From NCBI GenBank assembly GCA_965249645.1, contig CBDFML010000011.1:620001-684000 (forward strand): 64,000 bases of DNA, read 5' to 3'. Position 1 is the stretch's first letter, and each line of letters opens with the position of its first letter. This document shows positions 27,536 to 36,398 of the stretch, one piece after another. The position numbers and the translations under genes are program-made. The notes beneath the pieces are model-generated. The model was not told where the DNA came from. It did no database searches and was given only the letters and a program-made list of their open reading frames with translations. The stretch is from CAVOEB01 sp965249645 (GTDB lineage Bacteria > Pseudomonadota > Alphaproteobacteria > UBA828 > JAPUJA01).

Positions 27536-28306
27536 ATGACCGGCCTGTTTTCCATCGAGGGCAAGGTTGCCGTGGTCACCGGATCGGCGCGCGGCTTGGG
27601 TCAGGCGATCGCCGAGCGCTTTGCCGCCGCCGGGGCGAAGGTCACGCTGGTCGACTGGAACGACGCCAGCGCGCTCGCGGAAAAGCTCGGTGGTGATTTC
27701 ATAAAGGCCGACGTCTCCGACGAAGCGCAGGTTGCGGCCATGCTCGAAAGTGTCGCGGCGAAGCACGGCCGGATCGACATCCTGGTCAACAACGCGGCGC
27801 ATCAGCCTCTAGACAAGGATCTGACCGTGGACGACGCCGAGGAGTTCACACGCACCTTCCAGATCAACGTCAACGGGGTCTTCTACGGCCTCAAGCATGC
27901 ACCCCAGCACATGCCCGACGGCGCCTCGATCATCAACACCGCGTCGATTTCGGGTCTCGCCGCTCAGCCGGGTTACGGCCGCTACGGAGCGACCAAGGGG
28001 GCGGTGATCCATCTCACCCAGGCTTCGGCGATTGAACTGGGGCCGCGCGGCATCCGGGTCAATTGCGTCTGTCCGGGGGTTGTTCGCACGCCGGTGGTCA
28101 CGGAAGTGCCCGGCGAACCGGAAACCCGGATGACCGAGCTGCAGGCGCCCCTGGGCCGCGCCGCCGAGCCCGAGGAGATCGCGCCCGTCTATCACTTCCT
28201 CGCCGCACCCGACAGCGTCTACGTCACGGGCGCCTCCATCGTCGCCGACGGGGGGGTGATGGCCGGTTGGCCGAAGACCATGGTCGAGACCCTGACCAGA
28301 CGCTAG
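27536..28306 (+). CDS. Short-chain dehydrogenase/reductase
   Basis: A 256-residue classical SDR. The cofactor motif GSARGLGQ lies near residue 17, Asp within KADVSD and the NNAAHQ motif follow, and the catalytic tetrad uses Asn of QINVNG, Ser of NTASISG, and Tyr-x3-Lys in YGRYGATKG. The C-terminus VTGASIVADGGVMAGW is the standard SDR end. AGGGAG lies before the ATG. First gene after the translation block; it ends five bases before the convergent isomerase gene and may belong functionally to the catabolic cluster. Substrate unknown. Confidence 0.92.
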   Translation: MTGLFSIEGKVAVVTGSARGLGQAIAERFAAAGAKVTLVDWNDASALAEKLGGDFIKADVSDEAQVAAMLESVAAKHGRIDILVNNAAHQPLDKDLTVDDAEEFTRTFQINVNGVFYGLKHAPQHMPDGASIINTASISGLAAQPGYGRYGATKGAVIHLTQASAIELGPRGIRVNCVCPGVVRTPVVTEVPGEPETRMTELQAPLGRAAEPEEIAPVYHFLAAPDSVYVTGASIVADGGVMAGWPKTMVETLTRR

Positions 28307-28311
28307 ATTCG

Positions 28312-29073
28312 TCAGCGGGGCAGGGTGAGCAGCCGGCCGTAGCCCGTGAGCACATCGTCGATGCCCGCCAAGCGCAGGCAGTCCCACATCATCGCCTGAT
28401 TGCTGGCGACCACGGGCTTGGCCACCCGTTTCTCCAGCTCATCGACCACGTCGAGCGCCCGGAGCGCCCCGCAGCAGACGAAAAGCGCGTCGGCGTCGGC
28501 GTGATCCGCCGCGCTCGCGAAGTCGCGAATCGAGGCCGGCGTGACCCGGTCGATATCGGAATTCTGAACGATCTCCATGGCCTTGAACGAGACGATCTCG
28601 AAGCCGTGGCCCTCCAGGAAGCTGCGCACGAAATCATTCACTTGGCCGGCATAGGGCGTGGCCACCGCGATCCTCTTTGCGCCAAGCGCCTTGAGCGCAC
28701 GCCACACGCCGGTCATCACGGTGGTCGGCTGTGCTTCGGGACTAGCGCGCCTGAGCGTCGCCATGACCTTATCCTCGCCGATCACCATGGTGCCGCTGTT
28801 GCAGGTGTAGCAGAGCGTGTCGAGTTTCGCATCGGGCAGCAGCAGGCTTGCAACCTGTTCGATGTCGGGCTCCATCGCCGCAAGGGTCTCGACGGTCGCG
28901 TCGTTCGACATGGCGATCCGGGTGAAATGCACGCCGACGCCCGGCGGGCTCATGGCGAACACATCGTCTTCGACCGTTTGCTCCATGGCGAGAACCACGA
29001 AACCGAGCTTGGCGCGGTCGTGCCGGCCGGTATCGTACTCCAGCCCTTCATCGGGTTTGACATGAACGTCCAT
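28312..29073 (-). CDS. Maleate cis-trans isomerase / Asp-Glu racemase-like protein
   Basis: A 253-residue member of the Asp/Glu racemase superfamily, closest in character to maleate isomerases, arylmalonate decarboxylases and EutA-type proteins. Two catalytic cysteines are expected in this fold: candidates are Cys88/Cys91 in CYTCNSG and the pair in FVCCGALR. AAGGAGG precedes the ATG at 29073. It is 35 bases downstream of the DUF1989 gene in the minus-strand operon of Rieske and M24 enzymes. Maleate isomerisation is the usual reaction, but EutA homologues sit in ectoine-type clusters with M24 enzymes, so a related role is possible. Confidence 0.8.
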   Translation of the reverse strand: MDVHVKPDEGLEYDTGRHDRAKLGFVVLAMEQTVEDDVFAMSPPGVGVHFTRIAMSNDATVETLAAMEPDIEQVASLLLPDAKLDTLCYTCNSGTMVIGEDKVMATLRRASPEAQPTTVMTGVWRALKALGAKRIAVATPYAGQVNDFVRSFLEGHGFEIVSFKAMEIVQNSDIDRVTPASIRDFASAADHADADALFVCCGALRALDVVDELEKRVAKPVVASNQAMMWDCLRLAGIDDVLTGYGRLLTLPR

Positions 29074-29108
29074 GGTTCCTCCTTGCCGCCATAAGCCCTG
29101 CACGGGTC

Positions 29109-29717
29109 TTAGTTCAGCACCTCGAAATGGGCGTCGGTCGGCGGCGCGCCGCCCTCGCCGTGAATCGGCAGGACGTCTTGCGGGCAGGCCGAAAACGCGA
29201 CGTAGCAGTCCATCTCGGCGCGAAAGGTAATAAAGCTGCCGGGTTCGCACTGTGTCGGGCGGAAATCAACCGAATTGCGATCTTCGAGCACGGGGATATT
29301 CATGAACACGTTGTACGAGCCGGGAATCGGGATGGGCGGGGTTACGCCCAACTCCTGGAGGCCCTCGATCATATTGTTCTGGCAGTTGCGGTGATAGCTT
29401 TCGAAGCCCAGCAGGTAGTAGCGGTGCTCGTCGCAGGCCGCCATGAAGCTGTCGTGAATCCCCGGCGTCGTGTCCTCGACGATGGTCAGGACCGGGCGCC
29501 GCTTCAGCGTCACCAGAGTGTCGCCCGTGATCGGGTTGAGCCGGGTGTTCCAGACGCGGGTCGAGGTCATGCACATATATTCAGCGAGGTCGTAGGCGTT
29601 GAGCGCCCAAGTATCCACCACCTGATGGCCCGACGTATTGATGAGCTTGACGCTTTGTCCGGTGGCGAGCCGCGTGGCCTTGCCGTGCCCGGCAGGAATT
29701 GTGATCGTTTCGCCCAT
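29109..29717 (-). CDS. DUF1989 (urea carboxylase-associated type) protein
   Basis: A 202-residue DUF1989 protein. Family members include urea carboxylase-associated proteins and the carboxyguanidine deiminase subunits. Visible conserved segments are NTSGHQVVDTWALN, EYMCMTSTRVWN and FESYHRNCQNNM, with Cys/His residues that probably hold zinc, and the late EPGSFITFRAEMDCYVAFSACPQD. Only one DUF1989 gene is present, whereas deiminases use a pair, and no urea carboxylase is nearby. It may act on a ureido or guanidino intermediate. Confidence 0.85.
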   Translation of the reverse strand: MGETITIPAGHGKATRLATGQSVKLINTSGHQVVDTWALNAYDLAEYMCMTSTRVWNTRLNPITGDTLVTLKRRPVLTIVEDTTPGIHDSFMAACDEHRYYLLGFESYHRNCQNNMIEGLQELGVTPPIPIPGSYNVFMNIPVLEDRNSVDFRPTQCEPGSFITFRAEMDCYVAFSACPQDVLPIHGEGGAPPTDAHFEVLN

Positions 29718-29766
29718 GGTTCAGCCATCCTTTTACGATTTCGAAAGTTTCAAAATGGACGACCCT

Positions 29767-30933
29767 CTAGCCGCAGAGCCGGCCGGCGAGGTAGCGGCTG
29801 AACTCCCAAATCGGTGCTTCGAGGGGCGAGAGCTGACCGGTGCCCGGCGTCGGCGAGGCATAACCCCGGTACTGGGGTTCGATCATCGATTTGTCTTCGG
29901 CGTTGAGTGTTTCATAGACGGCGCGGATTTCGGCGGGATTTTCGCCCGTGAGTTCCAGATACCCCGGTGCGAGCGCAACACCCCAGCGCATCCGTACCCG
30001 GCTCGCTCCCTCGGGATGAAGGCTCATCCAGAGCATGTGTCCGCCCGGAAAGACAGCGTAGACATGAGACGGAAAATTGCCGATCAGCACGGCGCGGGTG
30101 GCCTCGAAATTTGTTAAACCTGGGGCCAGCTTCTTGGCGTTCTCGGCAAAACCGCCTCCCCATTCTTCGTAGTGATAGCTCAAAAAAGGTGCCTCGCCCG
30201 GGAACAAGTCGATCCCGATGTTGCTGTCCGCGCGGTACATATTCGTCGAGCCTTCATGGGTCATCTGGACGTGGTAGGGTTCCATGAAGTTCTCCATGAA
30301 GAGCTTCCAGTTCGTCTCGCGCACCTCGTCGGCGCGGAACAGGGTCGTATACTCCGCCATCCGGTAGTTCCGGGTCTTTTCGGCGGCCAGCGCGAAACGC
30401 TCCGCAAGCGGCGGCGCGTCTTCGTCAAGCGTCACGTAGATCCAGCCTTCCCAGATGTCCGTGCGGATCGGGGGCAGGCGGTAATACCTCTTGTCGAAGT
30501 CCTCGGCACCCTTCATCCGGGGCGCGCTGGAAAGCCGGCCGTCGAGGTCGTAGCACCAGCCGTGGAACGGGCAGACAAGCTTCGACGCATTTCCTTCCCC
30601 GTCCGCGACGAGGCGCGAGCGATGCCGGCACACGTTCGCGAAGCTCTGAATCGCGCCCTTCTTGTTGCAGGTGGTCACGATCGGCTGGCCCGCGACCTCG
30701 CTGGTGATGTAATCGCCGGGCTTCGCCACTTCGTTGGCCCGGCCCAGGCAGATCCAGTCTTTCCGGAAGATCCGTTCGATTTCCCGTTCGGCCAGTTCCT
30801 CGGAAACATAGGTTCCGGCCGGAAACGAAACCGCGCGCTCGAGCGGACGATCCGCCACCGCGCGCATCGCCGCCGTCAACGCGTCGAGCGATCCGTTCGT
30901 GGCCGATCCATTCCCATTCCCGGTGCTATGCAA
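29767..30933 (-). CDS. Rieske non-heme iron oxygenase, alpha subunit
   Basis: A 388-residue ring-hydroxylating-type oxygenase. The Rieske [2Fe-2S] site is CRHRSRLV with CPFHGWCYDLDG (about residues 96-121). The mononuclear iron site includes the two His of NWKLFMENFMEPYHVQMTHEG (about 215-235). The subgroup with glycine betaine, carnitine and stachydrine demethylases fits better than aromatic dioxygenases, since no beta subunit follows. TTG start at 30933, supported by AAAAGGA nine bases upstream. No reductase is adjacent; the nearest ferredoxin system is at 60-61.6 kb. It lies 30 bases downstream of the M24 gene. Confidence 0.9.
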   Translation of the reverse strand: MHSTGNGNGSATNGSLDALTAAMRAVADRPLERAVSFPAGTYVSEELAEREIERIFRKDWICLGRANEVAKPGDYITSEVAGQPIVTTCNKKGAIQSFANVCRHRSRLVADGEGNASKLVCPFHGWCYDLDGRLSSAPRMKGAEDFDKRYYRLPPIRTDIWEGWIYVTLDEDAPPLAERFALAAEKTRNYRMAEYTTLFRADEVRETNWKLFMENFMEPYHVQMTHEGSTNMYRADSNIGIDLFPGEAPFLSYHYEEWGGGFAENAKKLAPGLTNFEATRAVLIGNFPSHVYAVFPGGHMLWMSLHPEGASRVRMRWGVALAPGYLELTGENPAEIRAVYETLNAEDKSMIEPQYRGYASPTPGTGQLSPLEAPIWEFSRYLAGRLCG

Positions 30934-30963
30934 TATGGCAGTCCTTTTGCTTCGTGACGCGCG

Positions 30964-32169
30964 TTATTCCCAGTAGATGGGCGAGGTGGTGATGACCTCG
31001 ACGCCGTCCTTCTTGACGATCAGGTTCTCTTCGAAACCCACCGCGCCGACGCCCTCCCAGGCGAGGAAGGCCTCCGAGCTGCAGACCATGTTTTCCAGAA
31101 TTAGCTCGTCCTCCTTGCAGGTCGAGAGCCCGTACATGGGGTTTTCGAACATCATGTCGCAGAGGTGGCCGTAGAGCGGCCATTGCAGGCCCGCCTGATC
31201 CACCGTGTCGTCGCCGCCGGCTTCCTTGGTCAGCCGGTCGCCTTCGCGGGCAAGTTCGTGGGGCGAGACTCCCGGGCGGATCTTTTCCATTACGCCGGTC
31301 ACGATGCTCATGCAGGCTTCGAGCAGTTCGCGTTGGGAGTTGCTGGGCTTGCGCCCGCACACGGCGGATCGGCCCGGATCGAGATAGTAGCCGTGGCGCA
31401 TCGGCCCCATAATCCAGGCGCGCACGAAGTCGCCCTCCTTGGGCGCCGAATCCGGATCCGCACCGGTCAGGGGATAACGGCTAAAATTGTTCATCTCGTT
31501 GCCGGTGCCGTGGGAGATGCGAATGATGTCGGGCACGCCGCCGCCGCGGACCACCTCGGCCGCGCCGAGCGCGCCAGCCTCCGCCTCGGTCTTGCCCACG
31601 AGCAGGGCCTCCATCATCAGATTAAGCGCGCGGGTCGAGATGTAGCCCGCCTCGCGGAAGACCTCGAGCTCGCGCTCGGTCTTGACGTGCTGGACCGATT
31701 TGACGAGATCGTCCTCCGGGCACCATTCGATCTTGGGACACCATTCGCGCAACCAGTCCATGTATTTGCAGGGCAGAAAATCTGTGCCGACGATGGCGAC
31801 CCGGCCGGTCACGCCCTTCTCGTTCAGCGCATCCGCGGTACCCTTGATTGGGTTTTGGTGCCACTGCCAGTTGTCGGTGGCGAGCCAGTCGGCGGGATCA
31901 AGCAGCTCGTCGTTATGCAGCTCGGGCTCCTGGCCCGCCTGCATGATCACGGCGTTGTGCCCGCGGCCCTGCCACAGGTTGTTGTCTGGGGTCTGGCCCG
32001 GGTGACCGGAATAGTGATTGACCAGCCAGAGCAGGTTCGAGCAGCGGTCGTAGGAGCTGGCGCCGCGCGACCAGATTACCGCCGTCTCGTAGCCCCGACG
32101 CTTCATCTCGCCCTGAACCTTCGCCCACCGGGCCTCGTATTCTTCTTTCGGAAATACCTTGCTTGTCAT
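30964..32169 (-). CDS. M24-family hydrolase, creatinase/ectoine-hydrolase-like
   Basis: A 401-residue pita-bread-fold protein: a creatinase-type N-domain (1-160) and an M24 C-domain. Of the five metal ligands of aminopeptidase P, the Asp in YYLDPGR, the His in LYGHLCDMM, and Glu in ENMVCSSEAF and GFEENLIV remain, but the first Asp is replaced (RAWIMGP). Loss of ligands is typical of creatinase-like C-N hydrolases rather than true peptidases. First gene of the minus-strand operon leading to Rieske, DUF1989 and isomerase genes. Substrate unknown; cleavage of an amidino, ureido or cyclic amine is plausible. Confidence 0.82.
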   Translation of the reverse strand: MTSKVFPKEEYEARWAKVQGEMKRRGYETAVIWSRGASSYDRCSNLLWLVNHYSGHPGQTPDNNLWQGRGHNAVIMQAGQEPELHNDELLDPADWLATDNWQWHQNPIKGTADALNEKGVTGRVAIVGTDFLPCKYMDWLREWCPKIEWCPEDDLVKSVQHVKTERELEVFREAGYISTRALNLMMEALLVGKTEAEAGALGAAEVVRGGGVPDIIRISHGTGNEMNNFSRYPLTGADPDSAPKEGDFVRAWIMGPMRHGYYLDPGRSAVCGRKPSNSQRELLEACMSIVTGVMEKIRPGVSPHELAREGDRLTKEAGGDDTVDQAGLQWPLYGHLCDMMFENPMYGLSTCKEDELILENMVCSSEAFLAWEGVGAVGFEENLIVKKDGVEVITTSPIYWE

Positions 32170-32441
32170 GGCGCCTCTCCCTCCATGTTGTGCAGCCTAT
32201 CCTAGACCGCACTCGCCATTCCGCAACAGCCTGAACCGGGCAAGGCTGGGAGATCCATTCCGATAATTCGACGCTAAGGTGGAGGTTGGCGCACCTGTGG
32301 CAGCCCGGCTGCCCGCATTCGGAATTCTCGAAGTGTCGTTCGGGGGAATTGTATTTATCGGGCTGGCAGGCTTTCATACCGGTTGGGAGCCGCTTGGCGG
32401 CTTAAAACACGCTCCCGAGAGCGGAGCGGGGAGACAGGATC

Positions 32442-34190
32442 ATGGCGAACACATCCGCGGCGTCGGCGGGCGGCACCGACAGCATCACCCTCGAGATCAT
32501 TCGCGGCAAACTGCTTGCGACGGCGGACGAGATGGGCGTCGTGCTCAAGCGCAGCTCCATGAGCCCGGTGATCTACGAGGTGCTCGATTTTGCCTGCGGC
32601 GTGTGCGATCCCGAGGGTCAGCTGATCTCCCAGACCAACGGGATTACCGTGTTTACCGGCACCTTTGCGATCCAGGTGAACCACATCATGGAGAAGTTCG
32701 CCGGACGCATGCGGCCGGGTGATATCTACATGCTGAACAACCCCTATGCCGGCGGTACTCATTACAACGACGTGGGCGTCATCAAGCCGATCTTTCGCGA
32801 GGGCGAGCTCTTCGCCTTTTCCATCTCGATCTCGCACTGGACCGACGTGGGCGGCAAGGCACCAGGCTCGCTGCCCGCCGATTCGACTGAGATTTTCCAG
32901 GAGGGGATTTGTTTTCCCGGCGTCTACCTCTATCGCGAGGACGTCCGCCAGGAAGACATCTTCGACATGATTGCCGCCAATGTGCGCCTGCCCAAGATGG
33001 CGCTGGGCGATCTCAACGCATCGCTCGCCGCGGTGCGCATCGCCGAGCGCCGCGTGTTCGAGCTGTGCGAGCGCTACGGCGCCGACGCGGTGCAGGCGAC
33101 CTTCCAGCATGTGCTGCAGACCAGCGAGACGGTCAGCCGCGCGGCCGTGGCGGCGTTGCCCGACGGCACCTATGAGGCAAGCGACTGGATCGACGGAGAC
33201 GGCATCACCGAGGAACGTTTTCCCACCCACGTCTCGGTGACGGTCAAAGGCGATGCGATCAGCTTCGACTACTCGAAATGCGCACCCCAGCTCGCCGGAC
33301 CCGTGAACTGCTCGCGCGGCGCGCTGATCTCGGCGGTGAAAACCGTGTTCAAGGCGATCATCGACCCCCAGGGCCCGTCGAACGAGGGTTATTTCCGTCC
33401 CCTCGAGGTGGTCGCCCCCGACGGGTTGTGCTTCACCGCGACCAAGCCGGCGCCGACCGGATGGTATTACGAGGGCACCGGCCAGGCCTCCGAGCTCGCC
33501 TGGAAGGCGCTGGCCCCGATCGTGCCCGACCGGGTCAGCGCGGGCAGCGCCAACAGCCTGTGCGTCACCGTGCTGGGCGGTGTGCAGGGCGAGACGCGTG
33601 AGCCGTGGGTGATGATCGAGCCCAGTATGGTCGGCTGGGGCGCCACCGACGAGCGCGACGGCAACTGCGTCACCAGCGCGATCACCAACGGCGACACCTT
33701 CAACTATTCCATCGAGCTGCTGGAGGCGAAATTCCCGGTACGGGTCCATCAGTACGGGCTCAATGTGAGCGGCGGCGTTGGTGCCGGACGCTATCGGGGT
33801 GGCTATGGCTCGGTCCGCGAATACGAAATTCTTGCCGACGATACGGTGCTCTCGGCGAGCTATGGCCGTTCGATCGAACGGCCCTGGCCGTTGGAGGATG
33901 GGCGCGGCGGTTCGTGCAACTTTTTCGAACTGCATGTCGGCGAGGATACGCGCCGTGCCGCGCGCGCACCCACCACCGTCATGAAACGGGGCGATCGTAT
34001 CTGCATGTATACCGGCGGCGGCGGGGGCTACGGCGACCCGTTCACCCGGCCGGCCGGGGAGGTCGCCGCCGAGGTTCGCGCCGACTACATCACGTCCGAA
34101 CAGGCGCGCGAGGAATACGGCGTCGTACTCAGCGCGGACGGCCTAAGCCTCGACGAGACCGCAACCGCGGCTCTTCGCGCGGGCGCTTGA
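32442..34190 (+). CDS. Hydantoinase B/oxoprolinase family subunit (HyuB)
   Basis: A 582-residue HyuB-type subunit of an ATP-dependent cyclic-amide hydrolase (N-methylhydantoinase, oxoprolinase or acetone-carboxylase-like group). It shows the expected opening TLEIIRGKLLATADEMGVVLKRSS, the segment DIYMLNNPYAGGTHYNDV, EIFQEGICFPGVYL and the glycine-rich end YTGGGGGYGDPFTRP. AGGA precedes the ATG. One base separates it from hyuA, so they form a complex. It diverges from the M24 gene across a 272-base promoter region (32170-32441) in which I could not call hexamers with confidence. Confidence 0.93.
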   Translation: MANTSAASAGGTDSITLEIIRGKLLATADEMGVVLKRSSMSPVIYEVLDFACGVCDPEGQLISQTNGITVFTGTFAIQVNHIMEKFAGRMRPGDIYMLNNPYAGGTHYNDVGVIKPIFREGELFAFSISISHWTDVGGKAPGSLPADSTEIFQEGICFPGVYLYREDVRQEDIFDMIAANVRLPKMALGDLNASLAAVRIAERRVFELCERYGADAVQATFQHVLQTSETVSRAAVAALPDGTYEASDWIDGDGITEERFPTHVSVTVKGDAISFDYSKCAPQLAGPVNCSRGALISAVKTVFKAIIDPQGPSNEGYFRPLEVVAPDGLCFTATKPAPTGWYYEGTGQASELAWKALAPIVPDRVSAGSANSLCVTVLGGVQGETREPWVMIEPSMVGWGATDERDGNCVTSAITNGDTFNYSIELLEAKFPVRVHQYGLNVSGGVGAGRYRGGYGSVREYEILADDTVLSASYGRSIERPWPLEDGRGGSCNFFELHVGEDTRRAARAPTTVMKRGDRICMYTGGGGGYGDPFTRPAGEVAAEVRADYITSEQAREEYGVVLSADGLSLDETATAALRAGA

Positions 34191-34191
34191 G

Positions 34192-36234
34192 ATGGGACGT
34201 CTCGCGTCGGACATCGGTGGCACCTTTACGGATTTGGTCTATTTCGACGAGGCGAGCGGCGCGCTGATCACGGCGAAATCGCTGACCACGCCTGCGGAGC
34301 TTACGCAGGGCGTCATCGATACCATTGAGCTGGCTGCCCTCGATCCCGCCGAGGTGAGCTTTTTCGTCCATGGCGGCACGACGGTGATCAACGCTATCAC
34401 CGAGCGCAAGGGGGTCAAGACGGCATTGGTCACCACCGCGGGGTTTCGCGACGTGCTCGAAATCCAGCGTGGCAACCGCCCGGACCTTTACAATCTGCGT
34501 TTCGAGAAGGAGCGGGCCTTCGTGCCCCGGCTGTTGCGCTTCGAGGCGCGCGAGCGGATCGACGCCGCCGGCAACGAGCTCGAACCGCTCGATACGGCAT
34601 CGCTCGACCCCGTCGTCGAGCGCTGTCGGGCGGAGGCCGTCGAGGCCATCGCCGTCCAGTTCCTGCACAGTTACGTCGCACCCGAGCACGAGGCGGCCTG
34701 CGCCGCTTACCTGCGGGAAAAATTGCCCGGCGTGGCGGTCACCGCGTCGCACGAGATCACCCGTGAATGGCGCGAGTACGAGCGGGCCAACACGACGGTG
34801 TTCAACGCCTATGTGCAACCCATCGTGCAACGCTATTTCGACCAGCTCGAGCAGGCGCTCACGGCGGCGGGCATTACCTGCCCCTATTCCGCGATGCAGT
34901 CGAACGGCGGCACGACGAGCTTCGCCTGGGCGAAGGAACACCCGATCACGCTCATGGAATCGGGACCGGCGGCGGGGTGTAACGGCGCCGCTCTGGTCGG
35001 CGAGCTGTGCGGCTTGTCCAACGTGATCTATCTCGACATTGGCGGCACCACGGCCAAATGCTCGGATATCGAGGGCGGCAAGCCCAAGGTCACCACAGAA
35101 TATCGTCTGGAATACAGCCGCAGCCAGTTCGGCTATCCGCTCCGCGTGCCCGTGGTCGATATCGTGGAAATCGGGGCGGGCGGCGGCTCGATCGCCTGGT
35201 TCGACAAGGCAGGGTTGCTGAAGGTGGGGCCGGTCAGCGCGGGCGCCGACCCGGGGCCGGCCTGCTACGGGCGTGGCGGTACCGAGCCCACCGTGACCGA
35301 CGCCAAGCTGATCACCGGCGTGCTCAACCCGGATTATTTCGCCAACGGCCAGTTCCGCCTCGACGAGAACCAGGCGCGCCTCGCCATGCAGGGTATCGCC
35401 GACGGTCTGGACTGCTCCGTCGAAGAGGCGGCCGTCGCGGTGATCCGCACCGTCGACGCCAACATGATCAACGCGCTGAAGCTGGTTTCGATCCAGCGCG
35501 GTCACGATCCGCGGGATTTCGCCCTCGTGGTGGGCGGCGGCGGCGGCGCGATGCACGGGGCGCCGCTGGGCCGCGAGCTCGGCGTGAAGGAAGTGGTCAT
35601 CCCTATCCACCCGGGTCTGTTTTCGGCCTGGGGCATGTTGGCTACGGAGCCCAGGCGTGATTTCATGCAGACCGCGCTGGGTCGTGCCGAGGATGTCGCG
35701 ATCGAAGGGATCCGCAATCTCTTTGCCGGGCTGGAGGCCGAGGCGCAGGAGTATTTCCGGGCCGACGGCCACGAAGCGAGCGCGCTTTCGAGCGAAACCC
35801 GGATCGATCTGCGCTATCTCGGGCAGGAGCATTCGGTGGCCGTCCCGGTCAGCCTCGCCGAGGCCACGGTCGGCTCGATCCTCGACGATTTCCATGCCGC
35901 TCACGAGCGCACCTACACCTTCCGGCTCGACGATACGCCCGTCGAGTTCGTCACCTACCGCCTGACAGCAACGGCGCGTGTTGCGCGTCCCAAACTGGTC
36001 CGCCTCGATGCTGCCGGGCGTTCGGCGCAAGCCGCGGCCAAGGGCGCGCGCATGGTTGACTTCGGCGAAGACGGGCAACACGAGGCGGCAGTTTACGAGC
36101 GTGATCGGCTACCACCCGCGTTCGTGGCCGACGGGCCTCTCATCGTTGAAGAGCCAAGTTCGACCACGCTGGTTCACCCCGGCCAACAGCTCACCGTCGA
36201 CGATTACGGCTTTCTGCGAATTAAGGAGCGCTGA
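34192..36234 (+). CDS. Hydantoinase A/oxoprolinase family subunit (HyuA)
   Basis: A 680-residue HyuA-type subunit, bearing the ASKHA ATPase fold. Phosphate-binding blocks are SDIGGTFTDLVYFD at the N-terminus and VIYLDIGGTTAKCSDIEGG around residue 280. GHDPRDFALVVGGGGGAMHG and LGVKEVVIPIHPGLFSAWGML complete the signature. With HyuB it should hydrolyse a five-membered cyclic amide with ATP, for example N-methylhydantoin to N-carbamoylsarcosine. That substrate is an inference from the neighbouring cysteine hydrolase and the demethylating dehydrogenase elsewhere in the window. Confidence 0.94.
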   Translation: MGRLASDIGGTFTDLVYFDEASGALITAKSLTTPAELTQGVIDTIELAALDPAEVSFFVHGGTTVINAITERKGVKTALVTTAGFRDVLEIQRGNRPDLYNLRFEKERAFVPRLLRFEARERIDAAGNELEPLDTASLDPVVERCRAEAVEAIAVQFLHSYVAPEHEAACAAYLREKLPGVAVTASHEITREWREYERANTTVFNAYVQPIVQRYFDQLEQALTAAGITCPYSAMQSNGGTTSFAWAKEHPITLMESGPAAGCNGAALVGELCGLSNVIYLDIGGTTAKCSDIEGGKPKVTTEYRLEYSRSQFGYPLRVPVVDIVEIGAGGGSIAWFDKAGLLKVGPVSAGADPGPACYGRGGTEPTVTDAKLITGVLNPDYFANGQFRLDENQARLAMQGIADGLDCSVEEAAVAVIRTVDANMINALKLVSIQRGHDPRDFALVVGGGGGAMHGAPLGRELGVKEVVIPIHPGLFSAWGMLATEPRRDFMQTALGRAEDVAIEGIRNLFAGLEAEAQEYFRADGHEASALSSETRIDLRYLGQEHSVAVPVSLAEATVGSILDDFHAAHERTYTFRLDDTPVEFVTYRLTATARVARPKLVRLDAAGRSAQAAAKGARMVDFGEDGQHEAAVYERDRLPPAFVADGPLIVEEPSSTTLVHPGQQLTVDDYGFLRIKER

Positions 36235-36369
36235 GCCCGTCGCGTTGTATCGCGCGGCGCCGCTGCAAACGGCGGGGTGCAGGCTGACCGAGCGGAGCGA
36301 CAGCCCACACGCTCCATCCATTGAATCCCGTTCATGTAACCCTGGGATACCTTCACGGAACCGGCAAAG

Positions 36370-36393
36370 CCCCGCACGCGACGATCTGCGGGG
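36370..36393 (-). terminator. Hairpin between hyuA and the M20 gene
   Basis: CCCCGCA (36370-36376) and TGCGGGG (36387-36393) form a perfect 7-bp stem with a 10-base loop, five bases beyond the M20 stop in this convergent gap. No clear T-run follows on either strand; a shared transcript end is likely but not proven. Confidence 0.4.
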
Positions 36394-36398
36394 ATGGA

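Noticed and set aside
34129..36081. 650-codon minus-strand frame opposite hyuA
   Set aside because: Antisense of HyuA, which has intact ATPase motifs; the frame is open only because of high GC content.
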